From Odobenus rosmarus divergens (lineage: Eukaryota > Chordata > Mammalia > Carnivora > Odobenidae), in NCBI RefSeq assembly GCF_000321225.1, contig NW_004450398.1, positions 2,489,300-2,553,299 of the forward strand: a stretch of 64,000 nucleotides of DNA, given 5' to 3'. The notes beneath the pieces were generated by a model that did not search any database, was not told the origin of the DNA, and saw only the letters and a program-made list of their open reading frames with translations. Below, piece by piece: positions 11,622 through 22,935 of the stretch (the stretch's first letter is position 1; every line of letters starts with the position of its first letter). Both the position numbers and the translations under genes were made by a program.

Positions 11622-11819
11622 AATCAAGCACAACACAGCTCTGCCTTTTTATCCATCTCCCTGATGGTTGAGCAGACCGAACCAGCTATTCCCCTGAATG
11701 TCTCACCTTCTGCATTAGCTTTTTCTTTCTGGCTGCATCGCTTTTATAATATGACAACGATGGGATCCAAAAAGTACCCCCTCTCTAGTTCCCAGCCACT
11801 CTCCCAACTGAGGAAGAAA

Positions 11820-12025
11820 TAATAGCAACTAGGTGTGCCACGTGCAGGCAAGTTCTAAGCACTTTATTTGTACTAACTTAATTCACATAATAAACCCAAG
11901 GCATACTCTTTTTTTTTTTTTTTTTTAAATCAATCATTATAGAAATGTTGGAGGCACAGAAGTGAAATAACTTGGCAGGGCCGGGTAGCTGGGCAGACCT
12001 GCTCTCAAGCCAGCATGCTTCACTG
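11820..12025 (-). repeat. MIR SINE, diverged, with an internal T-run
   Basis: Contains aagcactttatttgtacta, aattcacataataaaccc, a T17 run, then ggaggcacagaagtgaaataac. Order fits minus-strand MIR. Confidence 0.65.
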
Positions 12026-12059
12026 CCCCGTGGCATTAAAAGAACTGGAAGGTAGGGAG

Positions 12060-12149
12060 GAAGCTAGCTAAGGAGGAAGGTAGGGAAGCCAACTCTGCCT
12101 TCCCTTGGGGATGCTCAGTGCCAACTCCCAGGGGTGGGCCCTGCCATGA
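12060..12149 (-). repeat. 90-base inverted duplication, source copy
   Basis: Reverse complement of 11,045-11,134 with three mismatches and no gaps. See the composite insertion at 11,038. Confidence 0.9.
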
Positions 12150-12539
12150 TGCTCAGGGATGGGTCTGGAGGGCAGGGGATGGAGTGGTGTCTGCAAAGAT
12201 GAAGTCTCTGCTTCAGCCAGAGCTTGAAGCTGTTCTGGATGTCTCCAGGGTTTCCTTCTGTTTCCCTTCCTTTCCTTCCATTCTTAGCAGGTAGTAAAGG
12301 CCCTAAGAAGCTTATGCTTTTCCTTGTCTGGCCTTGAGAGTTCCTGAGTCTGGTATTCATAGGCAAGGAGACATCAGACCCAGAAAGCAGCCCTCGAGAG
12401 AGCCTCTGTAGTTGCCAGAGTAAGGGACACAAGGGATTCACCAACTCTTCCATTCTTGGGACTGCATTCATGCTCATTCTGGAAAAATCAGGCAGAGGAC
12501 ATAGTGCCTTTGGGAAAGGACACAGGGAGAGTTCAGGCC
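12150..12539. other. Single-copy flanking sequence
   Basis: No gene or repeat recognised. A 120-codon minus-strand frame here shows no protein-like conservation I can identify. Confidence 0.4.
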
Positions 12540-12550
12540 CCTGGGTTCTT

Positions 12551-12732
12551 TTTTTAAAAAATATTTTATTTATTCATTCGAGAGAGAGAGCACAGAGAGG
12601 CAGAGGGAAGGGGAGAAGCAGGCTCCCCACTGAGCAGGGAGCCCTATGCAGGGCTCGATCCCAGGACCCTGGGATCATGACCTGAGCTGAAGGCAGACGC
12701 CCAACTGACTGAGCCACCCAGGTGCCTGGGCA
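12551..12732 (-). mobile_element. CAN-SINE
   Basis: Minus strand, with atattttatttattcattc tail side and gagccacccaggtgcc head. Target-site duplication cctgggttctt at 12,540-12,550 and 12,733-12,743. Confidence 0.95.
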
Positions 12733-12744
12733 CCTGGGTTCTTA

Positions 12745-12930
12745 ACTAGATTTGCCTTTGCCATGGATAAGCTGTGTGTCTTTGGCCAGGGCGCCCAGCT
12801 TCTCTGAGCCCCGGTGTCCTTCTGCATTATGTCCGATTTAAAGCTGTCTGTTCTGTTTCCGCTGTGAGGTTGTCATAAAGATTATATAGGAACACAAGTG
12901 GGAGCGCTTTGAAAAGTAATGATGGAGGTA
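12745..12930 (+). repeat. MIR SINE
   Basis: Contains ataagctgtgtgtctttggc, cagcttctctgagccccgg, tgtgaggttgtcataaagat and a 3' end gggagcgctttgaaaa. Confidence 0.75.
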
Positions 12931-13649
12931 TAAGAGCCCCCCTCCATGGTGCCCTGCGGAGTTGCAAATTCAGATGCGCTGCCCTGGCTGGAGCGGTGGG
13001 GGCATATGGTTTCCTGGACAGCAGCCATGTTCTCGCACGACCTTACCCCAGTACCCTGGTTGATGGGTCAGGATGTCGGCGGTTGAGCCAGGGTGGGCCA
13101 AGGAATTGCCCTGGGCTGTTTGGGCTTGGGGAGGGAGGGTGGTCAGTCATTCTTTCCTCTGGGGTTAGGTGTCACTGGAAACAGGGGACACTGATACGCT
13201 GTCTGACTGTAGAGGGAGGGTGAATGCAGTGAGCGAGCAAGAGGGAGAGAGACACGTGAAAGCCGGGTTCCACCTGTCCTTGGGATCACACTGCATCCCC
13301 AGGGTTGGACTGTTCCACCCATTTTTGGCTTCTCTGAGCCAACCATTTCTCCTTCTCCCCTACCCCCTTCTCTTTTTTTGGCTTCGGTGGTTTTGAGGTT
13401 GTGTTTGCCATTTAAAAGGGTATCTGAGATATTAGGCAATAGGACCCTCTCAGCAGTCCGACAAAGGAGAAAGCTAGAGTGTACCCAGAGCTCAGAGATT
13501 GCCTCCTGGTTCCATCCACCTCATTTTGCAACTACCGTCCAGCACTGTTAACCACCTTGCCTGGGTATGTGAACAAGGAAGCAGCAAAACCAACACAAGA
13601 GTCCAGGTCCCCTGACTTCCATCCCAGGGCCTCCTCTGCCTACTTTTAG

Positions 13650-13746
13650 TGTGTGTCTGTGTGTGCTCATGGTCTCAGGGCAGGCATGGGCGATGTGCTT
13701 AAAGCAATAGCCCTGATGGAAGCAAAGGGGAGGGTGCCTCCATGGC
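13650..13746 (+). repeat. 97-base local duplication, copy A
   Basis: Identical to 15,161-15,257 at 94 of 97 positions, no gaps. Abuts a minus-strand MIR at its right edge. Not a known repeat family to me. Confidence 0.9.
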
Positions 13747-13749
13747 ATA

Positions 13750-14010
13750 TAATAATAAAACATGTTAAAAAATAGTAACTCTTACTATCTACTGAAGTAT
13801 GTACTAAGTTCCTCCCTGCGCTAGGTGATTCTCACGCATTCTCATAAGAGCGACCCAGTGAGGAAACTGTTATTCTTCTCATTTTGCTTGGTGGAAAACT
13901 GAGGTTCATAAAAGTTAAGCAACTTGCCTGAAGTCACACAGCTAGTGAGTCCCAGAGCCGGGATGCAAACACAAGTCCTCATTTTTAATCATGGTGCTCT
14001 GTCTGGTCTT
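13750..14010 (-). repeat. MIR SINE, near full length
   Basis: Very clear minus-strand MIR: ctcataagagcgacccagtg, ctgaggttcataaaagttaa, gcaacttgcctgaagtcac, acagctagtgagtcccagag. Confidence 0.93.
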
Positions 14011-14470
14011 TGGCTTCCTGCTATGGAGAGTGACAGTGGCCACACAGTCCTTGGAGCCAGTTCCTTGCTGAGTCTGGGAGTGAGATCGAGCAGTCCCGAG
14101 AGATCTGTCATTTCCAGCAGCTTGTGGCTACTGGCATGGGAGTATTGTTCTTGGACTTGTGTTATTTACCCAAGAATTTGCAAGGCTGCTTCTTGCTTAG
14201 GTAACAAATACCTCTGCAAATAGGGATGGAAAATTGGCTTTGCTTATTCAGAAGTGGGGAGAGCTGCAGGCATTCTTGGGAAAGCCATTGGTACCAACAT
14301 GTGGGTGCAAAAGAGGCCCAGGTTTTGCTCATCAACCCCATGGTAGAGAAGAGCATTCTTGGAGTTTCTCTGCGAAGGTAGCTTTGGTGTTTAGAAGCCC
14401 TGTGGTGGATTCACTCAGGTGCCTCCCAGATTCACAGAGCTTGGCCAAGGGCAGCCTATCCCCAAGTATT
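14010..14470. other. Single-copy flanking sequence
   Basis: No gene or repeat recognised. Confidence 0.4.
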
Positions 14471-14519
14471 AACTTCTGGTCACCTGCGACAGAACCATCT
14501 GGGAGGCTTGTTAAAAATG
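14470..14519. mobile_element. MER20-like hAT fragment
   Basis: Short piece: gtcacctgcgacagaaccatc and gggaggcttgttaaaaatgc, resembling part of MER20. It is cut by the LTR-like repeat that follows. Confidence 0.45.
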
Positions 14520-14830
14520 CAGTGTAACACACTGCCCCAAATCTTCGTTGCTTGACACAACAACAGGTAATTTGCTGATGAATCTGCAGCTCAGGCAGAG
14601 TTCAGCAGGAACAGCTTATCTTTGCTAGGGCAGCTCTGCTGGGGCCTGCAGGATCCACTTTTGAAGTGACTCACTCATGTGGCTGCCAGGTCGGTGTGCC
14701 AGGGCTGTGGGCTGTGGGCCTTGGTTCCTCCCTATGGAAGGCTCTCCATTGGATGCTAGGGCTTCCTCACAGCATGGCAGCTACACATTCCAAGGGTGAA
14801 TAAGAACAAGGTGGAATTACATTGCTTTTT
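14520..14830 (-). mobile_element. Old LTR-like repeat (MaLR type suspected)
   Basis: Contains taacacactgccccaaatc, gctggggcctgcaggatcc, gactcactcatgtggctgcc and cctcacagcatggcagct, an arrangement typical of old mammalian LTR remnants read on the minus strand. Subfamily not assigned. Confidence 0.55.
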
Positions 14831-15160
14831 GGCAATCTAGCCTCAGAAGTCACTTAGCAATACCTGTCCTGTGCTGTATTGACCTGAGGAAGTAAAAAAG
14901 GCTGCATAAACTGAAGATCTTGATGGGGAAGTGGCAATAGCGGGGTGGGGGAGGGCTTCTGGGGAGGGAAGCTAGGTGCCTGGGGCAGGGAAGAGAGGAA
15001 GTGGAGAAAGGGACAGTAAAGAGAGAGACAAGTGAGAGAGGAGAACTACATCTCACCATAAGGCTTGATTTGTCTTGCACATATATTACCTTTTGTTTAA
15101 GAAATGAATACAAGGCCAAGATGGCAGGGAGTGGTGCGTGGACTTGTTGGTGTGTGAGCA

Positions 15161-15257
15161 TGTGTGTCTGTGTGTGCTCGCGGTCTCAGGGCAGGCATGG
15201 GCGATGTGCTTAAAGCAATAGCCCTGATGGAAGCAAAGGGGTGGGTGCCTCCATGGC
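15161..15257 (+). repeat. 97-base local duplication, copy B
   Basis: Partner of 13,650-13,746 (three mismatches: two adjacent near the left third and one near the right end). B sits in continuous TG-rich sequence, so it is the likelier source. Confidence 0.9.
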
Positions 15258-15524
15258 CAAGACAGGGCCTGGAGCTCCAGCATGCCTCTGTCCCTGAGCT
15301 TCCCAGAAGAAGCTCATTCTGCCTGACCCGGCCCATCTCTTCCAACAGAAAGGGATCCAGCTGTCTGCCAGGGGCTGAGGAGTCCCAGAGACAGCAAAAC
15401 ATGCCCAGAGGCAGAAAGCATAAAAACCCTTCACCTTTTCACTAAGAGCAAAACAAAACGAAACTTCAGACAAACAAACCAAAACCCTAAACCCCACAAA
15501 TACCGCACTCAACAAAGAAAGCTA

Positions 15525-15690
15525 TGAAGTATAATAATAATCCCTGCCATTTATTAAGGACCCAATACATGCCAGATGCCTCACCTCATTTCATTCCCGC
15601 TGCAACTGTAATTTTGCAGACAAGGAAACCGAGGCGCTGGAAGGCAGGACGGCTTGCCTGCACTTGTACAACCAGAGGGGCGGCACACAA
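15525..15690 (-). repeat. MIR SINE
   Basis: Contains atttattaaggacccaatac, tgccagatgcctcacctc, ttttgcagacaaggaaacc, gaggcgctgg. Confidence 0.82.
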
Positions 15691-16024
15691 GTGTGGTTGC
15701 AGCCAGGTCTGTTGGCACCTGTGTCTGGTTGTTGGGACTTCAGTCTTTCCTCCTCTCCCTATAGCCTGGATCCTTGGGCAGCTTTGCCTAATGAAAAGAA
15801 ATGTTCTTTATGCAATTGGGACCGAACTGCTGGACTTGGCAATAATGTATTTTGTGACTTCCCAGTAAAAATGGAGTTCTTTTTTAGTAACAGTGACTCT
15901 CAGAGGGCAGAGCTGGGAACTTCAGCTTGGGGAGAGGAGCAGCAAGTACCAGCGTGAGCACCAAATTGGGGGGGGGGCAGGAGCACCCATTCTAGTCCTA
16001 ACTGGCCATGTGACGTTGGTTGGG

Positions 16025-16310
16025 CAATAATATTAATGCTTATTAATAATAGGGACAGCCTCTACTTGTCCATCTCTTCTGCACCGGGTGCTGAGCTAAA
16101 GAATTCATGTGTATCACCTGATCTAATCTCAGCAGTCCTTTTAGGGAGGGAGGTACGGATATCTTCCCCATTTTGTGGATCAGGAAACTGAGGTCTTGGG
16201 CATGGAGCAACTTGCCCACAGCCACACAAATAGGAAGAGATACATCCAAGATTTGGGCCTGGGCAGAGGGGTTCCAGAGTCTGTGCTTTTATCACTGTGC
16301 AACATATTGA
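16025..16310 (-). repeat. MIR SINE
   Basis: Contains ttcccc attttgtggatcagg, aaactgaggtcttgggcatg, gcaacttgcccacagccaca. Good minus-strand MIR. Confidence 0.88.
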
Positions 16311-16329
16311 TACAAATACAAGTGTAACA

Positions 16330-16525
16330 CAGACACGGACTACCATGTATTGAATGTCTTCTTTGTGGCATTCACTCTCCAAGCACTGTATGCAATATAG
16401 CACTTAATCCCCAACTCTGTGAGTTAACTATCATGATCATTTCCATTTCCAGTTGAAGAAATTGACTTCTCTTTTGTCTAACAAGAGGGTCATCACCTTC
16501 CACTGCACGGCTGTGTTCTAAGAGC
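16330..16525 (-). repeat. MIR SINE, diverged
   Basis: Adjacent to the previous MIR: ctccaagcactgtatgcaat, cacttaatccccaactctgt, gttgaagaaattgacttctc. Confidence 0.65.
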
Positions 16526-17034
16526 TGCCACTTTCAGCAAAAGGGTAATGACAGGCATGGACTCAGGTCACATGGAGCGGGGGCTCACTTCTGACCACGT
16601 CCTTCCCTTTCCCTCTCAGAGAGAAGCTGGGGTGCTGGAGGAGTTTGGAGAGGTGGCTGGACGAGTGCCTTACCCATACCTTCTCCAGAGGCTGGAGGCA
16701 CAGGCAGCTCCCTGGGGCTCACCACGCCTGTCTTCCATCAGTCCGGGCCGGGCAGCCTGCCTCCTTGGCACAGTGGGCTACAGCCCGAGGCTCCTGGGCC
16801 CTGGGTGGCTCGATGAACTGTGTAAGGAAGGGAGACTCTGCCAATGTGTCACGGCCAGCTCCCCTGTGGGCACCATCTGGGATGCGCTGAGCCGGGGAGC
16901 CAGGGCTGGCCAATGGCGTCCTCCCCTGCCCTGTGGGCCTCACCTCCCCAAGCACACACGGGGAGTGTTCAGCTGAGGGAAATATCTGTCAGGGGAGCCT
17001 CTTCTTCAGGCGCCAAAGGGTCCTATCAGGCAAT
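16525..17034. other. Single-copy GC-richer flanking sequence
   Basis: A 142-codon open frame (from 16,548) crosses this stretch. I do not recognise its translation, and overlapping frames of similar length on both strands argue against coding. Confidence 0.4.
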
Positions 17035-17280
17035 AATGAGCATACTAATAACGGACATTTGTTAAACCCTGACTATGGCTGGCTACTATGCTAAGTGCTG
17101 TATGTGTATTGTCCCACTGAATTTACTCCTGATACACCCCCATATTTAAGTACTGTTATTATCCCCATTTTATAGATGAAGAAACTGAGGCACAGAGAGG
17201 CTAAGGGACCCACCCACGGTCATGCAGCTTGTAAGTTTAAGAGCCAGGGTTCACATTCTGTTTCTTAATGCCTGGCTGAC
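17035..17280 (-). repeat. MIR SINE, near full length
   Basis: Contains actatgctaagtgctgtatg, tatccccattttatagatga, agaaactgaggcacagagag, gtcatgcagcttgtaagt. Confidence 0.92.
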
Positions 17281-18394
17281 TCGTGAGGCCTGGATTCTGA
17301 TCTTTGCTCAGTCAGTTCCTGATGAGCATTTCTGTGTGGTCCCCCTGCTCCTCAGAGTCCTTCAGTCTCTTTTGTACAGTGCCGGGATTGGACCACATTT
17401 TCAAAATGCATTCATCAGAATCCTAGCGTTCTTTCAGGAGCTATGTGTGCGTGGGGGTGGAGTTGGGGAAGGGGCGAGGAACCTCCCAGCCTCCTACCCC
17501 CTTTCAACCTGGGATCTGGATCAAAGCACCACTTTTCACTGCTTCTTGTGTGAGGGTTGTGCGAGAGGGATGGCATTCAGAAGGGGTTCTGCTACTTAGG
17601 ATATATGTTTGAGCATTAGCAATTGCCGACCTGACATTCTTGTACCCTAGAAGAGGAGGAAAATAAGCCTCAGAGAGGGTAAGGGACCCATCTAAAGATG
17701 TCCAGCAAATTGGTGACTTAGATAATGTGGTTCAAAGTGCAGTTTCTGGAGCCTGACACAAAGAGGTTCAAGTCCTGCTCTGCTTGGTACTACTTGGTGT
17801 TCTTGGTCAGAGGCAGCTCTTGACTACTGCACTGTTTTACTGCCATGAAGTGTTCCAAGTGGGATAGTGATGTCCCATGTTACTTCTCTGGTGAGAGAAC
17901 TCAGTAACTGGGTCATCTTTCCTTCCCTTCCTCACCCCTAGCCCCAACTCCCAGCTCAAATGCCTTTGGACCTGCCCAGTTAGATGTAGATACCAGGGGT
18001 GCCCAAGGACTGTGCCCACCTCAGGGAATAATTGTTCTGACTTTCCATCTGGCAGCCTGTACTGGAAGTCATGCCCCACAGAGTCTGTGTTCATGGATAG
18101 GGAAAGGGCCATCCTGGTGACAAGAAGATACAAATAAGAGACTGTGTGTGACCCGTAGTAACTGTGTGACCTTCAGCACCTTGCTTCACGTCTCTAGAGG
18201 CTTCAGTGTCCTCGCCTTTAAAGAGTGGTATTGAAGGTTTGATGGTCCCCATGGGCCTCTGAAGCTTCAAGATGGCATGCTTCAGTGATCCTAGGCACCA
18301 GGAAATATGACCTCTCTCCTTGGCATCCAGACATTTCTCCGAGAAGTCTTCTCCCTTCACGCAGACTCATGAATCAGGTAGAATCATAATTGAC
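17280..18394. other. Flanking sequence with weak MIR-like patches
   Basis: Possible diverged MIR pieces at about 17,650-17,740 (minus) and 18,140-18,245 (plus, gtaactgtgtgaccttcagc). Otherwise nothing is recognised. Confidence 0.4.
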
Positions 18395-18409
18395 TGAGTC
18401 TCCCTCTTT

Positions 18410-18595
18410 TTTTTTTTTTTTTAAAGATTTTATTTATTTATTTGACAGAGAGGGAACACAAGCAGGGGGAGTGGGAGAAGGAGAAGCAGGCTTCCCGCAG
18501 ATCAGGGAGCCTGATGCGGGGCTCGATCCCAGGACCCTGGGATCATGACCTGAGCTGAAGGCAGATGCTTAACGACTGAGCCACCCAGGTGCCCC
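18410..18595 (-). mobile_element. CAN-SINE, full length with perfect target-site duplication
   Basis: Minus strand from a T-rich tail to the gagccacccaggtgcccc head. The 15-base duplication tgagtctccctcttt is perfect at 18,395-18,409 and 18,596-18,610, so insertion is fairly recent. Confidence 0.97.
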
Positions 18596-18610
18596 TGAGT
18601 CTCCCTCTTT

Positions 18611-19279
18611 ATCTGTGGGGTGAGTGATGAGACTTTTTGAGTATTCCTGGCCTTGGGAAATTGGCCTCAAATGGTCTGGCTGCAGGGCTTTTGAAGCACT
18701 GTTCTGAGGGTCAGATTCCAGAACACTGATGGAGCCACGTTTTCTAGAGAGTAGGGTGACTGGTTGTTTAGAGGTGACACACACGTTTGGCTTCCTCCTC
18801 TCGGAAGCCCAAGTCGTTAAAAGGCTCAGGCTCATTTCACATCAGAGACCTGACCCTCTCCCTCTGTCCCTTCTCTTCTGTCCCACTCACTTTGGTGCCT
18901 TCACTTGATTCCAGGCCCTTGTGGTTGGTCAGGCAGTGTGATCCTAGCTCCGCTCACATCTCCCTGGCCTAGTAGGAAGTCTACGTGCACCCCAACGGCT
19001 TCCTGGAGGTCTGTGCACAGGGGACGCTGGAAGGGTGGGGATTTATGATGAATGAGGGGTTGGATTAATCCTGCCCTCCATCCTCTGTTCCTTGCCACCA
19101 AGTGGGATAATCCTGAGGTGTATTCTATATAGTCTCAGTTGGTCTTCAGCTGGATAGGGGCTAAGTTAACCCTACTGGCCCCTCTCCTATGAACATGACT
19201 TGGCTTCTTCCTTTCCCACTTCCTCTTGTGCTTTCTAGATCACCTCCCAAATAAACTAAGGTTCTCAAATCCTGATCTT
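18611..19279. other. Single-copy flanking sequence
   Basis: No gene or repeat recognised. Confidence 0.4.
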
Positions 19280-20130
19280 GGGGTCTGCTTGTGATATTGT
19301 GATTTATAATAAGAAATATATATTTGGTCTTTGTTCCTGTTTCTGGCATGGAACTCCTAAAACCCTTGGGATTTCCTAAGAGATAAGAGCACAAAGATGT
19401 CTTTTGTTATGCTAATGAGGCAGGTTTTGGCCTACACCTAAGGATGGGGGCTGGTTGTCTGCCCACTGGAGCCAACCATGTGATTAGAAGGTTGGAATTT
19501 TCAGTCCCATCCCTGGATCTCCAGGGAAGGGAGACGGAGTGGAGATGTGAATTCAGTCACCAATGGCCAGTGATTTAATCAGTCATGCCTATGTAATGAA
19601 GCCTCCATAAAACCCCCAAGAACAGGGTTTGGAGAGCTTCCTGGTTGGTGAACATATGGGATGTTGGGAGAGTGGTGCGTCTGGGGAGGGTGTGGAAGTT
19701 TTGCACCCTTTCCCCATACCTTGCTATACGTGATAATCTATCTTCTATATTCTATGTATCTACAAATCTCTAATATATATAATATGTATAATCTCTTCAT
19801 CTGGCTGTTGATTTGTATCCTTTAATATCCATCGCAATAAACCAGTACTCTAGTCAGTAAGCTGGTTTCCTAACTTCTGTGAGTCTCTCTAGCAAATTAA
19901 TCAAACCCAAGGAGGGGTTGTGGGAACCTCTGATTTGTAGCCAGTCAGAAGCACCGGAAACAGCCTGGACTTGGCAGGTGGCATCTGAAGTGGAGGGTAG
20001 TCTTGTGGGACTGAACGAGCCCTTAACCCGTGGAGCCTGATGGTATCTCCATGTAGGGTCAGATTTGAGTTGAATTGTAGGACACCCAGCTGGTGTCAAA
20101 GAATTGCTTGGTGGTGTGTGGACCCCTTCT
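19280..20130 (+). mobile_element. LTR of an endogenous retrovirus (class/subfamily not assigned)
   Basis: Ordered LTR words: gtctttgttcctgtttctgg, gttatgctaatgaggcagg, aatgaagcctccataaaacc, an AATAAA signal at 19,836-19,841, then gaggaggggttgtggg-like words near 19,911 and cccttaacccgtggagcctg. No gag, pol or env frame is present. Confidence 0.75.
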
Positions 20131-20194
20131 CCACTTTGGAATTGGGTGCAGAACACTTACTGCTCTTGGAGGGACTCACACTAAAACATACCCT

Positions 20195-20325
20195 TACACA
20201 ACATTCACTACAGTGCTGGGGGAGGCAGAGTGATTTTACTCCCATTTTGCTGATGAAGGAACTGAGGCCTGGAAAGGTTAATGACATTTCTCAGAGTGGT
20301 AGAATGTACAATTACTCTTTTCTCA
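20195..20325 (-). repeat. MIR SINE, diverged
   Basis: Contains ttttactcccattttgctg, atgaaggaactgaggcctgg, aaaggttaatgacatttctc. Confidence 0.7.
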
Positions 20326-20639
20326 ATGGTATGTTTTGGTGTCTCCCAAGCTCCTGTCTGATATAAGGGAGGACACTGGGTTACATTGGGTGAAGACCAA
20401 AAAGGTACAAAATCTTTTGCTGCTGTCTTAATTTTAGTTCTCAAGACTAGCAGTGGATTTGTTTAGAAAAAACCTTAACTCTAATTAGTAGTATTGATAT
20501 CTGAATGGGTTATGGGAGCAGGAAGAGATTTTTAGCCCTTTTGGATAAGATAGTATGGGAGGGTTAACTAGCACCTTGGTCAATCCCAAGGTCAAGATCT
20601 TCAAAAAAAGTTACAGAATCATTGATCATCAAACATGGA

Positions 20640-20760
20640 AGGCAGCTCTGAGTTCAGACGGCTAGTATAAACCTTTGTTTTTACAAATGGATAAACTGAA
20701 GTCTAAAGAGGAGAAAGTCTTTAAGGTCACCTGGTAACAGGGAAGTTAGGATCCGAGAGA
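20640..20760 (-). repeat. MIR SINE, diverged
   Basis: Contains tttttacaaatggataaact, gaagtctaaagaggagaaag, ggtcacctggtaacaggg. Confidence 0.6.
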
Positions 20761-22490
20761 AAGTATCGGAGATAAAGGTAATCAGAGTCAGGTTATGCTA
20801 AACTCAGATATCTATGAGAGCTTGCTGTCAGGAATGCCAAAGTGGACCAACTCTGATCACTGGATGGGGCTACCCAGAACACCTGAGCAAGCTTATGATG
20901 TTCTATCTAAACTTTGAAAGGAAGAGTTCACAAATTGATTAATGATGTCTGCCTTGGCACAGGACATACTTACCTGTCCTGTGTACATGTCCACATTGTA
21001 CTCATGTAACTACCATCATGTAAAAGAGAATATCAAGAGGGGACCACGGTTAGCACACAAGGTGGAACCCACAGACTGGAATTTGGAGGGATGGTGAAGG
21101 TAGATCACCAGTGACAAAACAAGGACTAAAGTGGTGGCTAGGTGGTGTTTCAGGTTTCTTGGACGCCCTAAATTTTTTTACTCTTTCTCTCTCAGTATTG
21201 TATTATACTGCTTTGGAATCCCAATAACCTTGTAGAATGCAAACACACACGTCCTTTATTTTACACAGCAGACGCGTAAAACAAAAATTTTGGATCCTGG
21301 TCCAAATTTTGCCTTTGGCCTCTTGTCTCACCGTTAATTAGTCTTACTTTCCCCATATTCAAAATAAAGGTTTTGGGCTAGGTCTGAAATTCTCAAAAAG
21401 CATTCAGAGAAACATTAACTCCATAGGATGGCAGCAGCTATTCTGTGGAATATAATAGGTTTCCATGATCAGCTTCTTCTGGAATATTGCTGGAATAATA
21501 AACACATTAACCTACAGGACTTCTAATGTAAGAATTCACTTTAAAGTGACTCAGGTAGGCAGAATTCCCCAAACTTACTTGAAAACACAATGCACAATAC
21601 AGGATCATCTCTAAAGGTCTTTCAGCCAAAATGCTGCCATTCTTTATTCATTTCCTTTGAGAACAGAGATATTAAGAGAAGCACAATCAATGATTGGCTC
21701 ATTTTACTTCTCTGCTATAGACATGATATGGTGGTTGGTTTTTAACCACAGTGTTCCAGTGGCTCAAAGCAAGTGGCAACCATGGGGGGTCATTTCTTTA
21801 GTGAAGCATTTGAAGATAAATCAATCGGATTGAAAACAACGGAAACAATTTGTTCCTTAAGACTAGACTAGGTAATTTCAGTCACATTAATGATGTGACT
21901 GGCAATAAAACCAATTGGCAAAATTGACTGCAGAACAGTGTGACTGGGGCTCTTTTTTTTTTTCCCCCACATAGTCTTGCTGTGAAGGTTTTTCATCTGA
22001 AAGTCTTGAGTAGTAAAATCCTGCTCAGCGTCCTAAGTTCTGTGGTAGGTTTAGCTTTTGCAGCACAGCACAGGGTAAATTGTCATGATCACATACACAC
22101 TGTTACAGTCTCCACCTGTGTGGTGGAGTTCGAACCCTAAATGGCTCTCCACACTGGGGAGGTGTCCAGCCTGGGGCAACTCCAGCTGGCCTGTGTCTGC
22201 AGAGAAAGACAGTTCCTTCAGATGGAGGAATGTCTTCTTTCTCTATTCAAAAGAGACCACACCTGTTTGATCTACCTTTCTACGAGTCTGGTCACGAATG
22301 ACTTCAAACTCTCCATGCCAATAGTTTTTATCAAAGACTATTTCAGGGTCTGTGTTGATATACAAGTATGGAAAGTATGGTGGGTTATTAAGCAGGGCAT
22401 CATCAGGATCATCTATGGATTAAAACAAAAACATGCTTGGCTTCGCCTCTGAAGATTTTGATAGGGAAGATCTAAAGTGGGTGCAACCAC
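20760..22490. other. Single-copy flanking sequence
   Basis: AT-richer DNA with no recognised repeat over 1.7 kb. A T12C5 run at 21,952-21,968 and a minus-strand open frame (22,235-22,412) are discussed as a finding. Confidence 0.4.
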
Positions 22491-22494
22491 CTGT

Positions 22495-22935
22495 ATTTTA
22501 AAAACCTCCATGGATACAATCCACATGCCCATCAGTAGGAGACTAGATACAAAGTGTGGTTTATTCATACAGTGGGAAGTTACTCAGCAACAACAAAGGA
22601 AAAGCTGCTGTTACATGCAGCAACATCGATGAATCTCCCAGACATTAGTTTAAATGAAAAAAGCCAGTCACCAAAAAATGTACAACGTTAGGATCCATTC
22701 ATATGAAGTTTGAAAATAAGCCAAGCTGATATATCGTGTTAGAAAAAACTTGTGGTTTCTACTAGGGGGATGTGTGATTAACAAGAGGGACACAGGGATA
22801 CTTTCTGAGGGTGATGACAATATTTTATACCTTGTTTTGGGTGATGGTCTACACAGATGCATATAATTTCAAAACTTGAACTGAATTCTTAGATGTGTGT
22901 TTTATTATATATAATTTATACATCATTTAAACAAA
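22495..22935 (+). mobile_element. L1 LINE fragment (ORF2 3' end and 3' UTR), old
   Basis: Order: atccacatgcccatcagtag, tggtttattcatacagtggg, catgcagcaacatcgatgaa, aaaaagccagtcaccaaaaa, ggatccattcatatgaagtt. This is the classic L1 ORF2 end; frame is broken. Confidence 0.85.

Noticed and set aside
13548..15283. Two minus-strand open frames sharing a 30-residue stretch
   Set aside because: The shared peptide is simply the translation of the 97-base local duplication; there is no evidence for a gene family.
19280..20130. Possible functional retroviral promoter upstream of GRIN2A
   Set aside because: It is an old LTR with no adjacent viral genes, about 4-5 kb from the CpG-island promoter. Nothing in the sequence shows that it drives the gene.
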